A stretch of 64,000 nucleotides of DNA from assembly GCA_964461135.1 (NCBI GenBank), contig CAYWTB010000010.1, forward strand, positions 1 to 64,000, in the 5' to 3' direction. The DNA is from RQOF01 sp964461135. Lineage in GTDB: Bacteria; Calditrichota; Calditrichia; RBG-13-44-9. Position 1 is the first letter of the stretch. Every line of letters begins with the position of its first letter. The notes under the pieces are model-generated. The model searched no databases and was not told where the DNA came from. It saw only the letters and a program-made list of their open reading frames with translations. This document shows positions 37,232 to 45,930 of the stretch, piece after piece. Position numbers and translations under genes: made by a program.

Positions 37232-37669
37232 TTATTTGAACAGTAACATTTTCCGGATTATGATGCGATTGTCTGTTTTTAGCTCATAGATATAAATGCC
37301 GGATCCCACCGGCCGGCCATTGTCATTAAGTCCATCCCAGGTAACTTCATAGGATCCAGCAGCATGAAGACCGGATGCCAGGACTCTTACCTTTTGCCCC
37401 AGCAGGTTAAATACTATAAGTTCTACATTCACGGACCCCGGAATGGAATATTCAGTGGTGGTTTCCGGATTAAAGGGATTGGGATAGTTCTGGACGAGCT
37501 GCAAGCGGGCAGGAAGCTGCTCCATTCCTGCCTCAATGGCGGTTACGCCAACTGCCTGATGCACCGGAACAAGCACGAGCGGCCTTTGGGGATCATTACT
37601 TTCTATCTGAATTCCGGCAGCAAATAAACCGGACGAGGTAATAATGAAACAGAGGATAGCCTTCCTCAT
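37232..37669 (-). CDS. Small secreted protein consisting mainly of a type IX sorting domain
   Basis: 145 residues: signal peptide (~1-18), a ~40-residue linker, then a complete FlgD-like/type A sorting domain from QNYPNPFNPET (~60-70) through VFNLLGQKVRVL, WDGLNDNGRPVGSGIYIYEL to the end. There is no cargo domain. It may be a structural surface protein, a decoy, or the remainder of a larger deleted gene; no frameshifted upstream coding is visible. Confidence 0.85.
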   Translation of the reverse strand: MRKAILCFIITSSGLFAAGIQIESNDPQRPLVLVPVHQAVGVTAIEAGMEQLPARLQLVQNYPNPFNPETTTEYSIPGSVNVELIVFNLLGQKVRVLASGLHAAGSYEVTWDGLNDNGRPVGSGIYIYELKTDNRIIIRKMLLFK

Positions 37670-37697
37670 TCGCTACACTTCCTGGTGTCATTTGTAA

Positions 37698-38456
37698 TTA
37701 TCGGATATTTTCAGACATAAAAGTATATATATTCTGAAACACGGTTTCTTTCTCCACGTCGATACTGATTACGTGATAAGAGTTCTCCAGAACCACCATC
37801 TGCTTCTGTTGAGAGGCAATATGATCATATATATATTGTAGGTTGCTGTAATGAATCGTGCGGTCAAGGCGGGAATGAATGAGCAGGGTCGGAGTTGTCA
37901 CTTTACCCAGTTCTTCCCTGATATGTTTCAATAAATCCAGAATCTGATCCACCGATCTCACTGGATATTTGGAATAAGTAGGAACCTCATTTTTCAGTGC
38001 CGAATTGCGGATATCAGGCCCCCTGGACTTATGGTTAAAGGTCATAATATGACGGGCCACAGGAAGAAGAATAAGCCGCCAGTCCTTTAAAAATGCAGCA
38101 CCAGCCAGAGTAATTAAACCATCCACAGGATAATGAGCCGCGAGATAGAGAGCCAGTGATCCCCCCATGCTCTGTCCGCAGACAAAAACTTTATTGCAGA
38201 TCTGCTTTAATTCATCATATTTCTGCCGGACATACCCATACCAATCCTTCCAGGTTAGCCCTACCAAATCTTGCGGAGAGGTACCATGACCCGGGAGAAG
38301 TGGCACCGACACCGTCCATCCTTTCCCTTTGTTAAGGCGAATTGCTATTTCTCTTCCCTCGTACGGAGAGGCTGTAAACCCGTGAATAAACAAAAATCCG
38401 ACGGAATTGCCCTTGATGAATAGCGGTTCAGTACCCTTCATAATCGTTGCATGCAT
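37698..38456 (-). CDS. Alpha/beta hydrolase, Est30-like carboxylesterase or monoacylglycerol lipase
   Basis: 252 residues from ATG 38456, which has GGAG 7 bases upstream; a TTG at 38480 is less likely. The nucleophile elbow is GQSMGGS, the oxyanion region FLFIHGFTASPYEG, and the acid and base lie in HSRLDRTI and NSYHVISID, the layout of Est30-type esterases. It hydrolyses short acyl esters or monoglycerides in the cytoplasm. It lies 28 bases upstream of the small sorting-domain gene on the same strand. Confidence 0.88.
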   Translation of the reverse strand: MHATIMKGTEPLFIKGNSVGFLFIHGFTASPYEGREIAIRLNKGKGWTVSVPLLPGHGTSPQDLVGLTWKDWYGYVRQKYDELKQICNKVFVCGQSMGGSLALYLAAHYPVDGLITLAGAAFLKDWRLILLPVARHIMTFNHKSRGPDIRNSALKNEVPTYSKYPVRSVDQILDLLKHIREELGKVTTPTLLIHSRLDRTIHYSNLQYIYDHIASQQKQMVVLENSYHVISIDVEKETVFQNIYTFMSENIR

Positions 38457-38553
38457 GTTTTCTCCAAAACCACCTTTCAATCTCGGTATTTATTCCAATC
38501 CCACTTATCCCGGGAAAATAATTTCATAAAAACCTGTATATTTTTCTATTTCA

Positions 38554-39114
38554 CTACCGCTTATTCATGCCCGGAAGATTATACAATTTTTGAAGTAAGT
38601 TGTTTAATTTTTCCGGATCCGGTTCACGCCCGTATACATGATAAACAACTCTTCCATCGCGCCGGATGAGCAGAATGTTACTGGACCCTGCAATAAACCG
38701 GTATGCCTTCGCAAAAAGTCCTTTCCAGTCCAGCAGAATCCAGCGTTTCTTTTCCCGGGGAAATTTACTTTTAACCATTCCCTTCAGAAAAAACGGAACC
38801 CCCCGTACGTCGGCCACCGGCAGGAATCTGACCGAGTCATTCAGGCTATATTTTTTCAGGGAATCATAAATGGCAAAACTCCAGAGTTCGTTAAACGGGC
38901 TACCCTCTCTGTCACTTCCCACAACTATTAAAATATGACCGGCAAAATCATCCCGGGTATAAATATTATTAAACTGATCCCTAAAGGTAAAAGCTATCAG
39001 TGTGGAATCCTGTGAAAAAACATCCGGGATAAATGATAACGATAATATCAACAGAAATAAATAGGATAGATTAAAAATATTTGGCCGGTTATAAATTTTA
39101 TCCGCGATTATCAT
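38554..39114 (-). CDS. Secreted thioredoxin-fold-like protein without active-site cysteines
   Basis: 186 residues with an N-terminal hydrophobic segment (~16-34, likely signal peptide). The pattern FTFRDQFNNIYTRDDFAGHILIVVGSDREGS followed by a late ILLIRRDGRVVYHVYG resembles redoxin/YtfJ-type thioredoxin folds, but there is no CXXC or any cysteine at the usual site. Function unknown; the family link is tentative. Confidence 0.6.
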   Translation of the reverse strand: MIIADKIYNRPNIFNLSYLFLLILSLSFIPDVFSQDSTLIAFTFRDQFNNIYTRDDFAGHILIVVGSDREGSPFNELWSFAIYDSLKKYSLNDSVRFLPVADVRGVPFFLKGMVKSKFPREKKRWILLDWKGLFAKAYRFIAGSSNILLIRRDGRVVYHVYGREPDPEKLNNLLQKLYNLPGMNKR

Positions 39115-39516
39115 CTATAGTTAAACCTGTTCATGTGTATCAACTTCATATGTTCACAACTTATTAACGTCCTCAATAATATCATAAATTACGCAATACT
39201 GAGATATGAAAACCTTTTATGTTTTTCCGTTGTACTGTTATTCTCTGAAAAAAATTATACACTGTTTCCTTAAACCGGTTTTAATGTACAAGGCAAACAG
39301 ATCCCATCAACTATGATTCAGGTACAAGTCATCTAGTGTGAACTTTTCTCCAACTTTAACATATATAATATTAATTCCCGTATAATAAGATCGGCTAGAT
39401 TAAATCGAAAATAAAATTTTAAATACTATCCAGATATCATCGCGTACAACCCTTGAAGCAGCTTTAGATTACAATAAGCGATTTTATATTAATATCTTAA
39501 TCCGAGGAGGCCCTCA
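39115..39516. other. AT-rich intergenic region between divergent genes
   Basis: 402 bases. A TATAAT at about 39380 may be a -10 element for the plus-strand gene but has no good -35. No gene or RNA recognised. Confidence 0.35.
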
Positions 39517-39957
39517 ATGCACTTCGTCCCCACAACAATTATTGCCGGTTTGATCGGTACAAGCGGCATGACCCTGCTACTATGGTCAGTTGACCGATTC
39601 AAACGGATAAATGCAAACATGGTTCGAGCTCTGGGTAGTGCTCTTACACGTTCTATTGAAACATCCCTGTTGCCGGGTCTGGTCTTTCAATATATTTCAG
39701 GTATTATTTTCGCTTTTATTTATCTTTATTTTCTCCAGATGTTAAAGCTGTCCGGGGTTCTCTCTTTCCTGGTTGCCGGCGGGATTATCGGATTTGCCCA
39801 CGGATTTGCTTTCAGTTTCATTATGGTAATTCTTGCCGAACACCACCCGGTGGAGAAATTTCAAAACGCCGGCTTCCAGGTAGCCATTATCCACTTAATT
39901 GCCCATATCGTTTATGGTCTTTTAATTGGACTGGTAGCAGGATTAGTCCTGATATAA
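39517..39957 (+). CDS. Small four-helix membrane protein, function unknown
   Basis: 146 residues, about four membrane helices (~5-24, 55-78, 82-105, 122-146), Gly-rich. GAGGAGG ends 6 bases before ATG 39517, one of the strongest ribosome sites here, so the gene is probably real and well expressed. No family recognised. It lies 131 bases upstream of alr on the same strand. Confidence 0.75.
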   Translation: MHFVPTTIIAGLIGTSGMTLLLWSVDRFKRINANMVRALGSALTRSIETSLLPGLVFQYISGIIFAFIYLYFLQMLKLSGVLSFLVAGGIIGFAHGFAFSFIMVILAEHHPVEKFQNAGFQVAIIHLIAHIVYGLLIGLVAGLVLI

Positions 39958-40088
39958 TAAATGGGACAAATCTCTATCCTTATATCAATTAGCCAACTTT
40001 CAATGTTTCTCCCAGCCTTATAAAGCAAGGACTTGCGACAGGTAAATTTCCTGACTATTTTAAATCTTATCAGAGACCTGAGACAAAA

Positions 40089-41243
40089 ATGGACAAACCA
40101 CAAATTACCAGCTGGCTGGAAATTTCAGAAAAGGCATATGCGCACAATCTTACATTTTTCAAAAACCGTCTGAAAACTGGGACCGAATTTTCAGCAGTCG
40201 TAAAATCCAATGCATATGGCCACGGATTGGCACAGATCGCTTCGCTGGCCATCAAGTATGGAGCCGATTCCTTCTGTGTTCACTCTCTGGATGAAGCCCT
40301 GGAGCTCCGAAAGCTGGGCATCACCCGGGACGTACTGATTATGGGCCCTGTTCTGCTCAGCCGCCTGGAAGAGGTCATCGAGCAGGACATCCGGCTGGTA
40401 CTATATAATCTCGAGAGCCTCCAAGAATTGGATAAACTCACCCGGAAATCAGGAAAGCAGGTCAGGATTCATCTCAAGCTGGAGACCGGGACCTACCGGC
40501 AGGGTATTGATCGTGATGATTTACCTTCATTTCTGATTAAAATTAAAGAATCGTCCCTGATAATACTGGAGGGTGTCTACACACATTTTGCGAACATTGA
40601 AGATACCACCAGCCACGAATATGCTTTCCGGCAGCTGGATCTCTTCCGCCAGATGTCCGATATGATTAAAAGCGAAGGATTTTTTGCCATCAAATTCCAC
40701 ACCGCCTGTTCGGCCGCTATTTTACTATTCCCGGAGACCTATTTTGATATGGTCCGCCTCGGTATTGGCCAGTATGGATTATGGCCTTCCCGCGAAACTT
40801 TCGTGTCGTATAAAATCAAGTTCAGCCGAAATGGTGAGGATGTTCTGCAACCGGTGCTCAACTGGAAAACCCGCATCGGACAATTGAAAAATGTTAAATC
40901 CAATCAGAATATCGGCTATGGCGGCACCTTTCAAACCACGCGTCCTTCCCGCCTGGCAGTGCTTCCCATTGGCTATGCGGATGGCTATGGCCGCGGGTTG
41001 AGCAACCAGGGCTACGTTTTAATCCATGGAAAACGTTCCCCCATTCGCGGGAGGGTGTGCATGAATCTTGTCATGGTGGATACTACCGATATTCCTGCGG
41101 TGAAACTTGAAGACGAAGTTGTTTTAATGGGTACCGACGCGGGATCCTCAATTACTGCGGATTATCTGTCCAGCCTGTGCGGTACCATTAATTACGAATT
41201 TATAACCCGTATAAACAGTGCTATACCGCGCATTATCGTTTAA
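40089..41243 (+). CDS. alr: Alanine racemase
   Basis: 384 residues. It makes D-alanine for peptidoglycan. PLP-binding Lys39 is in AVVKSNAYGHG, the catalytic tyrosine in the NIGYGGTFQT segment, and the conserved LPIGYADGYGRGL and VCMNLVMVD are present. Length and domain order (TIM barrel plus C-terminal beta domain) are normal. Confidence 0.96.
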   Translation: MDKPQITSWLEISEKAYAHNLTFFKNRLKTGTEFSAVVKSNAYGHGLAQIASLAIKYGADSFCVHSLDEALELRKLGITRDVLIMGPVLLSRLEEVIEQDIRLVLYNLESLQELDKLTRKSGKQVRIHLKLETGTYRQGIDRDDLPSFLIKIKESSLIILEGVYTHFANIEDTTSHEYAFRQLDLFRQMSDMIKSEGFFAIKFHTACSAAILLFPETYFDMVRLGIGQYGLWPSRETFVSYKIKFSRNGEDVLQPVLNWKTRIGQLKNVKSNQNIGYGGTFQTTRPSRLAVLPIGYADGYGRGLSNQGYVLIHGKRSPIRGRVCMNLVMVDTTDIPAVKLEDEVVLMGTDAGSSITADYLSSLCGTINYEFITRINSAIPRIIV

Positions 41244-41331
41244 TAATCATAGAATGAGGTTGGATACTGAATTTTAACCCGCAGGAAAATTATTCTCTGA
41301 TATAAAACCGCTGGTTTGGTACCAGCTTTTA

Positions 41332-41529
41332 TTACCACCGGCCCTTACGGTTCCACAGAACATGTCCCTTTTCCAGCAGATGGCTTTTACCTCCCAGCCC
41401 AGCATGTTTAAGAAGTTTATTATGGCGATGATACCAGGCAGCAATGCTGTCCTTGCTTATCCGGTAAAATCGATAGAAGAATCGTTTTTCTTTTTGGGGA
41501 TTATTTAATTCTTTATAAAATTGTCTCAT
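41332..41529 (-). CDS. Small basic protein, function unknown
   Basis: 65 residues, very rich in Lys, Arg, His and aromatics (KEKRFFYRFYR, WYHRHNKLLKH), no membrane helix. A good GGAG lies 6 bases before ATG 41529, and the gene begins 14 bases after the stop of the upstream barrel gene on the same strand, so it is plausible as a co-transcribed small gene. Not recognised. Confidence 0.45.
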   Translation of the reverse strand: MRQFYKELNNPQKEKRFFYRFYRISKDSIAAWYHRHNKLLKHAGLGGKSHLLEKGHVLWNRKGRW

Positions 41530-41543
41530 ATGGGCTCCAGGGA

Positions 41544-42203
41544 TTATTTTTTTATCAACCTCTTACCCAGCTCCAGACGAATTTCAAAAGCGGAATGATT
41601 GGTTTTTCCTGCGATGGCCTTTGGAAAATAGATGAAACGGTACTGTGGCCTGATAGAAACGAAAAAGAATTCATTAGTCGTGATATCAATGCCAAAACCA
41701 ATACCCAGGTTAAAGGAAAACCGGTACTCATCATTTCGTGGAAGTCTTTGCTGCTCCGCGGGCGGTAACAAACTGAATTCATAATCATTGTTGCGGGGGA
41801 AATTCATGGCAAAAGTAACTCCTCCCAGTCCGATCATATAGGGCCGAAAATCATCTTCGATGCTGTTATAGAAAAGTCGTTTTTTCAATTCGACGCTGGC
41901 CGGAATTATAAATAGGCGGTTAAATTTGTTGACCTGCCGGGGATATCCATAGTAATCGTAATAAGTAAACTCGTTATCGTCCCTCATAATATAAAAATCC
42001 AGTTCGGCGCCTATGTGGGTATATCCGGGTGCTGCAAAACGGTAAAAGCCTCCCAGGCCGATGCCGGACATGGCAATAGTGATTCCAGCACCGTACTCAT
42101 TACCCTGAAGCGGTTGCTTCTCAATATATTGAGACCAGCCACTGACCGCCATCGTCAGAATAATGACAGCAACGATTATTACTATGAGGGGGGACTTTTT
42201 CAT
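41544..42203 (-). CDS. Outer-membrane beta-barrel protein
   Basis: 219 residues: signal peptide (~1-25, LTMAVSGWSQ), then alternating beta strands with many aromatic and Gly residues (GIGLGGFYRFAAPGY, FNLGIGFGIDI) ending FEIRLELGKRLIKK. AGGAG lies 10 bases before ATG 42203. This is the common small OmpW/OmpX-like or porin-family barrel type; role unknown. It lies downstream of ssb but is separated from it by a strong terminator. Confidence 0.72.
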   Translation of the reverse strand: MKKSPLIVIIVAVIILTMAVSGWSQYIEKQPLQGNEYGAGITIAMSGIGLGGFYRFAAPGYTHIGAELDFYIMRDDNEFTYYDYYGYPRQVNKFNRLFIIPASVELKKRLFYNSIEDDFRPYMIGLGGVTFAMNFPRNNDYEFSLLPPAEQQRLPRNDEYRFSFNLGIGFGIDITTNEFFFVSIRPQYRFIYFPKAIAGKTNHSAFEIRLELGKRLIKK

Positions 42204-42256
42204 AACCCGATACTCCTGAAAATCTATAGTACTAATATTTTACTTTAAAATGACAA

Positions 42257-42289
42257 AAAAGCTCCCACCGTTTTCCGGTGGGAGCTTTT
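42257..42289 (-). terminator. Rho-independent terminator of ssb
   Basis: Perfect stem GCTCCCACCG (42261-42270) with CGGTGGGAGC (42276-42285), 5-base loop, flanked by A and T runs on both sides. On the minus strand the U run comes 9 bases after the ssb stop. Confidence 0.93.
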
Positions 42290-42293
42290 CACC

Positions 42294-42728
42294 TTAGAAT
42301 GGCACAGAATCATCTTCCGCAGGTTCAACTTCATCAGGCACTTCCAGATTAGTCGGCATTTTCTCCTGATCTCCCGTCTCCGTTTTTCCTCCCAGCGACT
42401 CCAGCATCTGGATATCATTAACAACGATATCCGTAGAGTTTCGCTTGGCTCCATTCTGGTCCTGCCACTCCCGGTACTGCAACCTTCCCTCCACATAAAC
42501 GCGCATGCCTTTGTGAAGATACTGTTTAGCAAATTCGGCAAGCCGTGTCCATGCCACAACCCGATGCCAATCCGTCTGCTCCTGCTGGTTTCCATCCCGG
42601 TCCTTGTAAGATCGGTTGGTAGCCACGTTGAAGTTCGCCACCGCATTACCGCTTGGCGCATACCGAACTTCAGGATCAGCACCCAGTCTTCCGATAATCA
42701 TCACCTTGTTCACGGTTCCTCGAGACAT
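42294..42728 (-). CDS. ssb: Single-stranded DNA-binding protein
   Basis: 144 residues. An OB fold (~1-108) starting VNKVMIIGRLGADPEVRYA with the DWHRVVAW strand, a short flexible tail and the acidic protein-binding tip DDSVPF. It coats single-stranded DNA in replication and repair. GGAGG lies 7 bases before ATG 42728. It is followed by a strong terminator and is not next to rpsF/rpsR as in many bacteria. Confidence 0.97.
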   Translation of the reverse strand: MSRGTVNKVMIIGRLGADPEVRYAPSGNAVANFNVATNRSYKDRDGNQQEQTDWHRVVAWTRLAEFAKQYLHKGMRVYVEGRLQYREWQDQNGAKRNSTDIVVNDIQMLESLGGKTETGDQEKMPTNLEVPDEVEPAEDDSVPF

Positions 42729-42852
42729 GGGTTTCCTCCGTTAATGTTTGGTTTAAAATTATAGTGAATTAGAAAAGATACTACCAGTGTAATATTATAA
42801 TAAAGCCCGTCAAAAAACAAGCAAAAACCCGGCTGTTTTCGAAAGTATTTCT

Positions 42853-44034
42853 TCATTTGTTTTTTAACCAGAGTAACGGATTAAGGGTCTGATTGTTCCC
42901 GTATATTTCGAAATGAAGTTTGGGCCCTTCCAGAGAACCGCTTTCTCCCACCAGTGCAATTTGTGACCCTACTTCCACAAAATCTCCGCTGTTGACGCTC
43001 ACTTCGTCAAGATGAGCATAAACCGTATAATATCCGTCATTGTGATCGATGATCACCGTATTACCAAATCCGCTCATATAAATGATAAGACTTACCACCC
43101 CCGGAAAGATGCAGCGCACCAGGGATCCCCGGCTGGCCTGAATATCAATTCCCGGATTATCCAGCACGGTTTTTAATTCCGGATTTTTAAAACGACCGAA
43201 ATTATGCAGAATTTGCCCTTCTACCGGCCAGTTGAATTTTCCCTTACTTTTAGAAAAATTTCCCGATAATTTCTCCCATTTTATCCGGGTATCCACTTTC
43301 AGCTGACGGTTGGAACGTCCTTTTTCCAGACTTGCCAGAATCTGTTTCATTTCCTGATAGCTCTGTTTTTTCTCTTTCAATGACCAGGAGAGAAGCGTTT
43401 TATTCTGTTTAATCTCGTCAATCAACTGTGATTTGGTTTTTCGGCGGGAGTTAAGATTTCCTTCTTCATCTTTGGCGGCGGCAAGATACTGGCGGGTAAC
43501 AGCAATTTCTTTGGTCAGCCTGGCTTCTTTTTCATCAAGCTCGGTTTTTGAATGAATGAGATCTTCAAAAATACTGCGCTCTGCCTGAGTTACTTTTCTA
43601 AAATATTGAAATTTCACCACGACTTCGTTGAAACTGGAGGCTCCCAGAATCCAGTCAAGTTGCTTGCCCCGCTGGTATTTGTAAGCAAAAACAACCTGGT
43701 CGCTGAAAATATCCTGGAGGTTAGTGATGTTGTGCTGCAGGGAATCTATCTGATTCTCCAGCCTGACAACCAGGACCTGCTGGGCCCCAATTTTTCTTCT
43801 ATAAATATTTATTTTATCATGAGTTAAGTTGATTTGTATATCAATGTTCTCGATGGAGGTTGTCTCGATCTTCAGGCGGTTATTTTGCGTCTTCAACTGC
43901 TTTTCCAGGTTCATTATCTCTTTCTGGATGGCGTGCAGTTTCTGCTGCATCTCATCCACATCCTGCGGATGAAGGTGTCCGGCCATGAAAAGGTTAAGGA
44001 TGAGAAATATCAACAGGTTAAATTTATTCATCAT
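42853..44034 (-). CDS. EnvC/NlpD-like LytM-domain protein, probably a non-enzymatic amidase activator
   Basis: 393 residues. Signal peptide (~1-23), long coiled coils (~25-120 and ~145-245), then a LytM/M23 domain (~270-393) ending in the EnvC-like LHFEIYGNNQTLNPLLWLK. The first metal-ligand histidine of active M23 enzymes (HxGxD) is replaced: the sequence reads NPGIDIQA, while YAHLDE and LHFEI remain. Loss of that ligand is typical of EnvC-type activators of cell-wall amidases. It lies 6 bases after a PorV-like barrel gene in the parA operon. Confidence 0.85.
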   Translation of the reverse strand: MMNKFNLLIFLILNLFMAGHLHPQDVDEMQQKLHAIQKEIMNLEKQLKTQNNRLKIETTSIENIDIQINLTHDKINIYRRKIGAQQVLVVRLENQIDSLQHNITNLQDIFSDQVVFAYKYQRGKQLDWILGASSFNEVVVKFQYFRKVTQAERSIFEDLIHSKTELDEKEARLTKEIAVTRQYLAAAKDEEGNLNSRRKTKSQLIDEIKQNKTLLSWSLKEKKQSYQEMKQILASLEKGRSNRQLKVDTRIKWEKLSGNFSKSKGKFNWPVEGQILHNFGRFKNPELKTVLDNPGIDIQASRGSLVRCIFPGVVSLIIYMSGFGNTVIIDHNDGYYTVYAHLDEVSVNSGDFVEVGSQIALVGESGSLEGPKLHFEIYGNNQTLNPLLWLKNK

Positions 44035-44040
44035 GCTCTT

Positions 44041-44850
44041 TCATCTCGGTTTGCTGAAAGATAAACCCCAGAAGTGGGTACCCCCCAGATCAAAGTGATA
44101 CTGAAAAGCGTATTGTACAGCAATCCATTTTCTGATAAAACTGAGTCCCAGCGAGGGAACCGAGGGATAGGTATTCACGCCGGTGTGTAACTGCAGATAA
44201 GGATTAAACTGCATGCTGACTCCAAAGCGCAGGCTTGGGGGATAACGGAAATCTTTCTGCAGGGAAAGATATGAAATGAATCGGTCATGCAGGCGAATGG
44301 CCATTCCCCAGCTGGTGATCAGCGGGATTTCCTGTTCCAATCCGTTCAAAGCGGGCCGATTAAGGTTCAGAACAGAAAACCCCATCAGAATACGGGGATG
44401 CAGGCGATACTGCAGGCCGGCATCTACCCCCAGTGTATTCATATCATCATAATTCTGCACATGCAACGAGTACCAGCGGAGATTCAGGCCCAGCAACAGG
44501 CGATCTTCCAGAAAGTTTCCGGAAAGATTGGCGGTAAGTTGATTTTCGCGATACAGTTCGTTTCCAAAGGAGGATAATGCCAGACCGCTGCCCATAGATT
44601 TGGTTGCAAAACGGGTAATCACGGCACCGCAGGTTAGCTCGGGTATTCCATAGGGCCGGAAGTAAACCATTCCTGCCGCCATATCCGGTGAGGCGGCGGA
44701 CAATGCCGGATTTAGAAGGTAACCTGCATATGATCCTTCCTGGGCCACCATGCTTCCGGCTGTGCCGTGCATGGATGGATCTGCAGCGCAGTATTCAAAA
44801 GCAGCCCGGAGGCTACAGGTTACCAGGACAATCAGAAGTATGGATTTCAT
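44041..44850 (-). CDS. PorV/PorQ-like outer-membrane protein
   Basis: 269 residues: signal peptide (~1-17), then a barrel of the UPF0164/PorV-PorQ/FadL-like kind (YLLNPALSAASPDM near residue 45; GVDAGLQYRLHPRILMGFSVLNL; LRFGVSMQFNPYLQLHTGVN). PorV-type proteins help type IX secreted substrates to the surface, which fits the sorting-domain proteins in this window, though this one is shorter than classical PorV. It overlaps the parA stop by 4 bases (ATGA). Confidence 0.7.
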   Translation of the reverse strand: MKSILLIVLVTCSLRAAFEYCAADPSMHGTAGSMVAQEGSYAGYLLNPALSAASPDMAAGMVYFRPYGIPELTCGAVITRFATKSMGSGLALSSFGNELYRENQLTANLSGNFLEDRLLLGLNLRWYSLHVQNYDDMNTLGVDAGLQYRLHPRILMGFSVLNLNRPALNGLEQEIPLITSWGMAIRLHDRFISYLSLQKDFRYPPSLRFGVSMQFNPYLQLHTGVNTYPSVPSLGLSFIRKWIAVQYAFQYHFDLGGTHFWGLSFSKPR

Positions 44851-45839
44851 GATACCTGATCAAATATGGTATTCAACCGGTATGGAAACAATTTTTCCAG
44901 CACCTTATTTCTTTCTATTACCAGCGCTTCTTTCAGAACCGTACTGTCATTCATTTTATCCAGGCCGCTTCGTGCATAGGCCGATAGATTCTGTTCGGCA
45001 AACATCACAATTTGTTTCTGTTCTCCGCTGGTGAGGGATTCGAATTTTTGCTGGTAATATTCACGCTTGGCAATATTTTTATGATGATTACGGATAAATT
45101 CTTCGGCAAAATTCTGATAATCGAAAGCTCCAAATGACTGGGAATTATATTCAAAAATCGTTTGTCCATAGGAAGAGGCTTCTTTCAGGCTCACATTATT
45201 TCTGATATAGGCGTTGTATAATTTATGTGGAAAGTTTTTCTTTAAAATGTCAAATACTTCCTGGCTATGGCGGGTTCGGAAATCACACATCGTCATTACA
45301 ATTCCGTTAAACTGCAGGGTGTGATTCATTTTCTCTTTCACCATACGGTAAGTATCATATAAAGGTTTAATGGCTTTCATGGGAAAAAACTCCGGTGAAA
45401 CCACCAGGACAAACTCTGTGGATGCTGCCAGGGCATTTATGGAGAATAATCCTAGGGCAGGAGGACAATCGATAAAAATATAATCATAATCATTCAAAAC
45501 CGGAGCCAGGGCATCCCGCAGCAGATAGTTCGGGGACATGGATTTCTGCAGCGAAAATTCCGCGGCCGCGGTGTGCAGGTTATTGGGTAAGACATGCAAC
45601 AACTCGCTCCGTTTCAGAACTACCTGATTAATGGCAGCCGTCCGTTCGAAAAGATTAAGAATGGTTTTTTCCAGTTTTTCAGTATCATAACCCATATGCT
45701 GGGACAGGTTTCCCTGGGGATCCATATCCACCGCCAGTACTTTAAAGCCATGGAGAGACAAATATCCTGCCGCGTTGGCGGTCGTGGTGGTTTTACCACA
45801 CCCTCCTTTTTGAATAATGAAGGAAATAACTTTAGCCAT
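44847..45839 (-). CDS. parA: ParA/Soj-family chromosome-partition ATPase
   Basis: 330 residues. Deviant Walker A QKGGCGKTTTT (~10-20), switch I around VDMDPQGNLSQH and Walker B FIDCPPALGL, as in Soj/ParA. It is longer than typical Soj (about 255 residues), with an extra ~75-residue charged helical C-terminus. It sits 91 bases after rsmG near three parS sites, but the next gene is a barrel protein, not parB. It is probably the chromosomal partition ATPase; a role in placing envelope proteins is another possibility. Confidence 0.85.
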   Translation of the reverse strand: MAKVISFIIQKGGCGKTTTTANAAGYLSLHGFKVLAVDMDPQGNLSQHMGYDTEKLEKTILNLFERTAAINQVVLKRSELLHVLPNNLHTAAAEFSLQKSMSPNYLLRDALAPVLNDYDYIFIDCPPALGLFSINALAASTEFVLVVSPEFFPMKAIKPLYDTYRMVKEKMNHTLQFNGIVMTMCDFRTRHSQEVFDILKKNFPHKLYNAYIRNNVSLKEASSYGQTIFEYNSQSFGAFDYQNFAEEFIRNHHKNIAKREYYQQKFESLTSGEQKQIVMFAEQNLSAYARSGLDKMNDSTVLKEALVIERNKVLEKLFPYRLNTIFDQVS

Positions 45840-45930
45840 AGACTGCTTTTCCTGCCTTTAAATAACCATTAATTGATGACCATATCCTGCAAATTTAAGT
45901 AAAAATCCTGCGTTATACAGGTTTTTTTAT

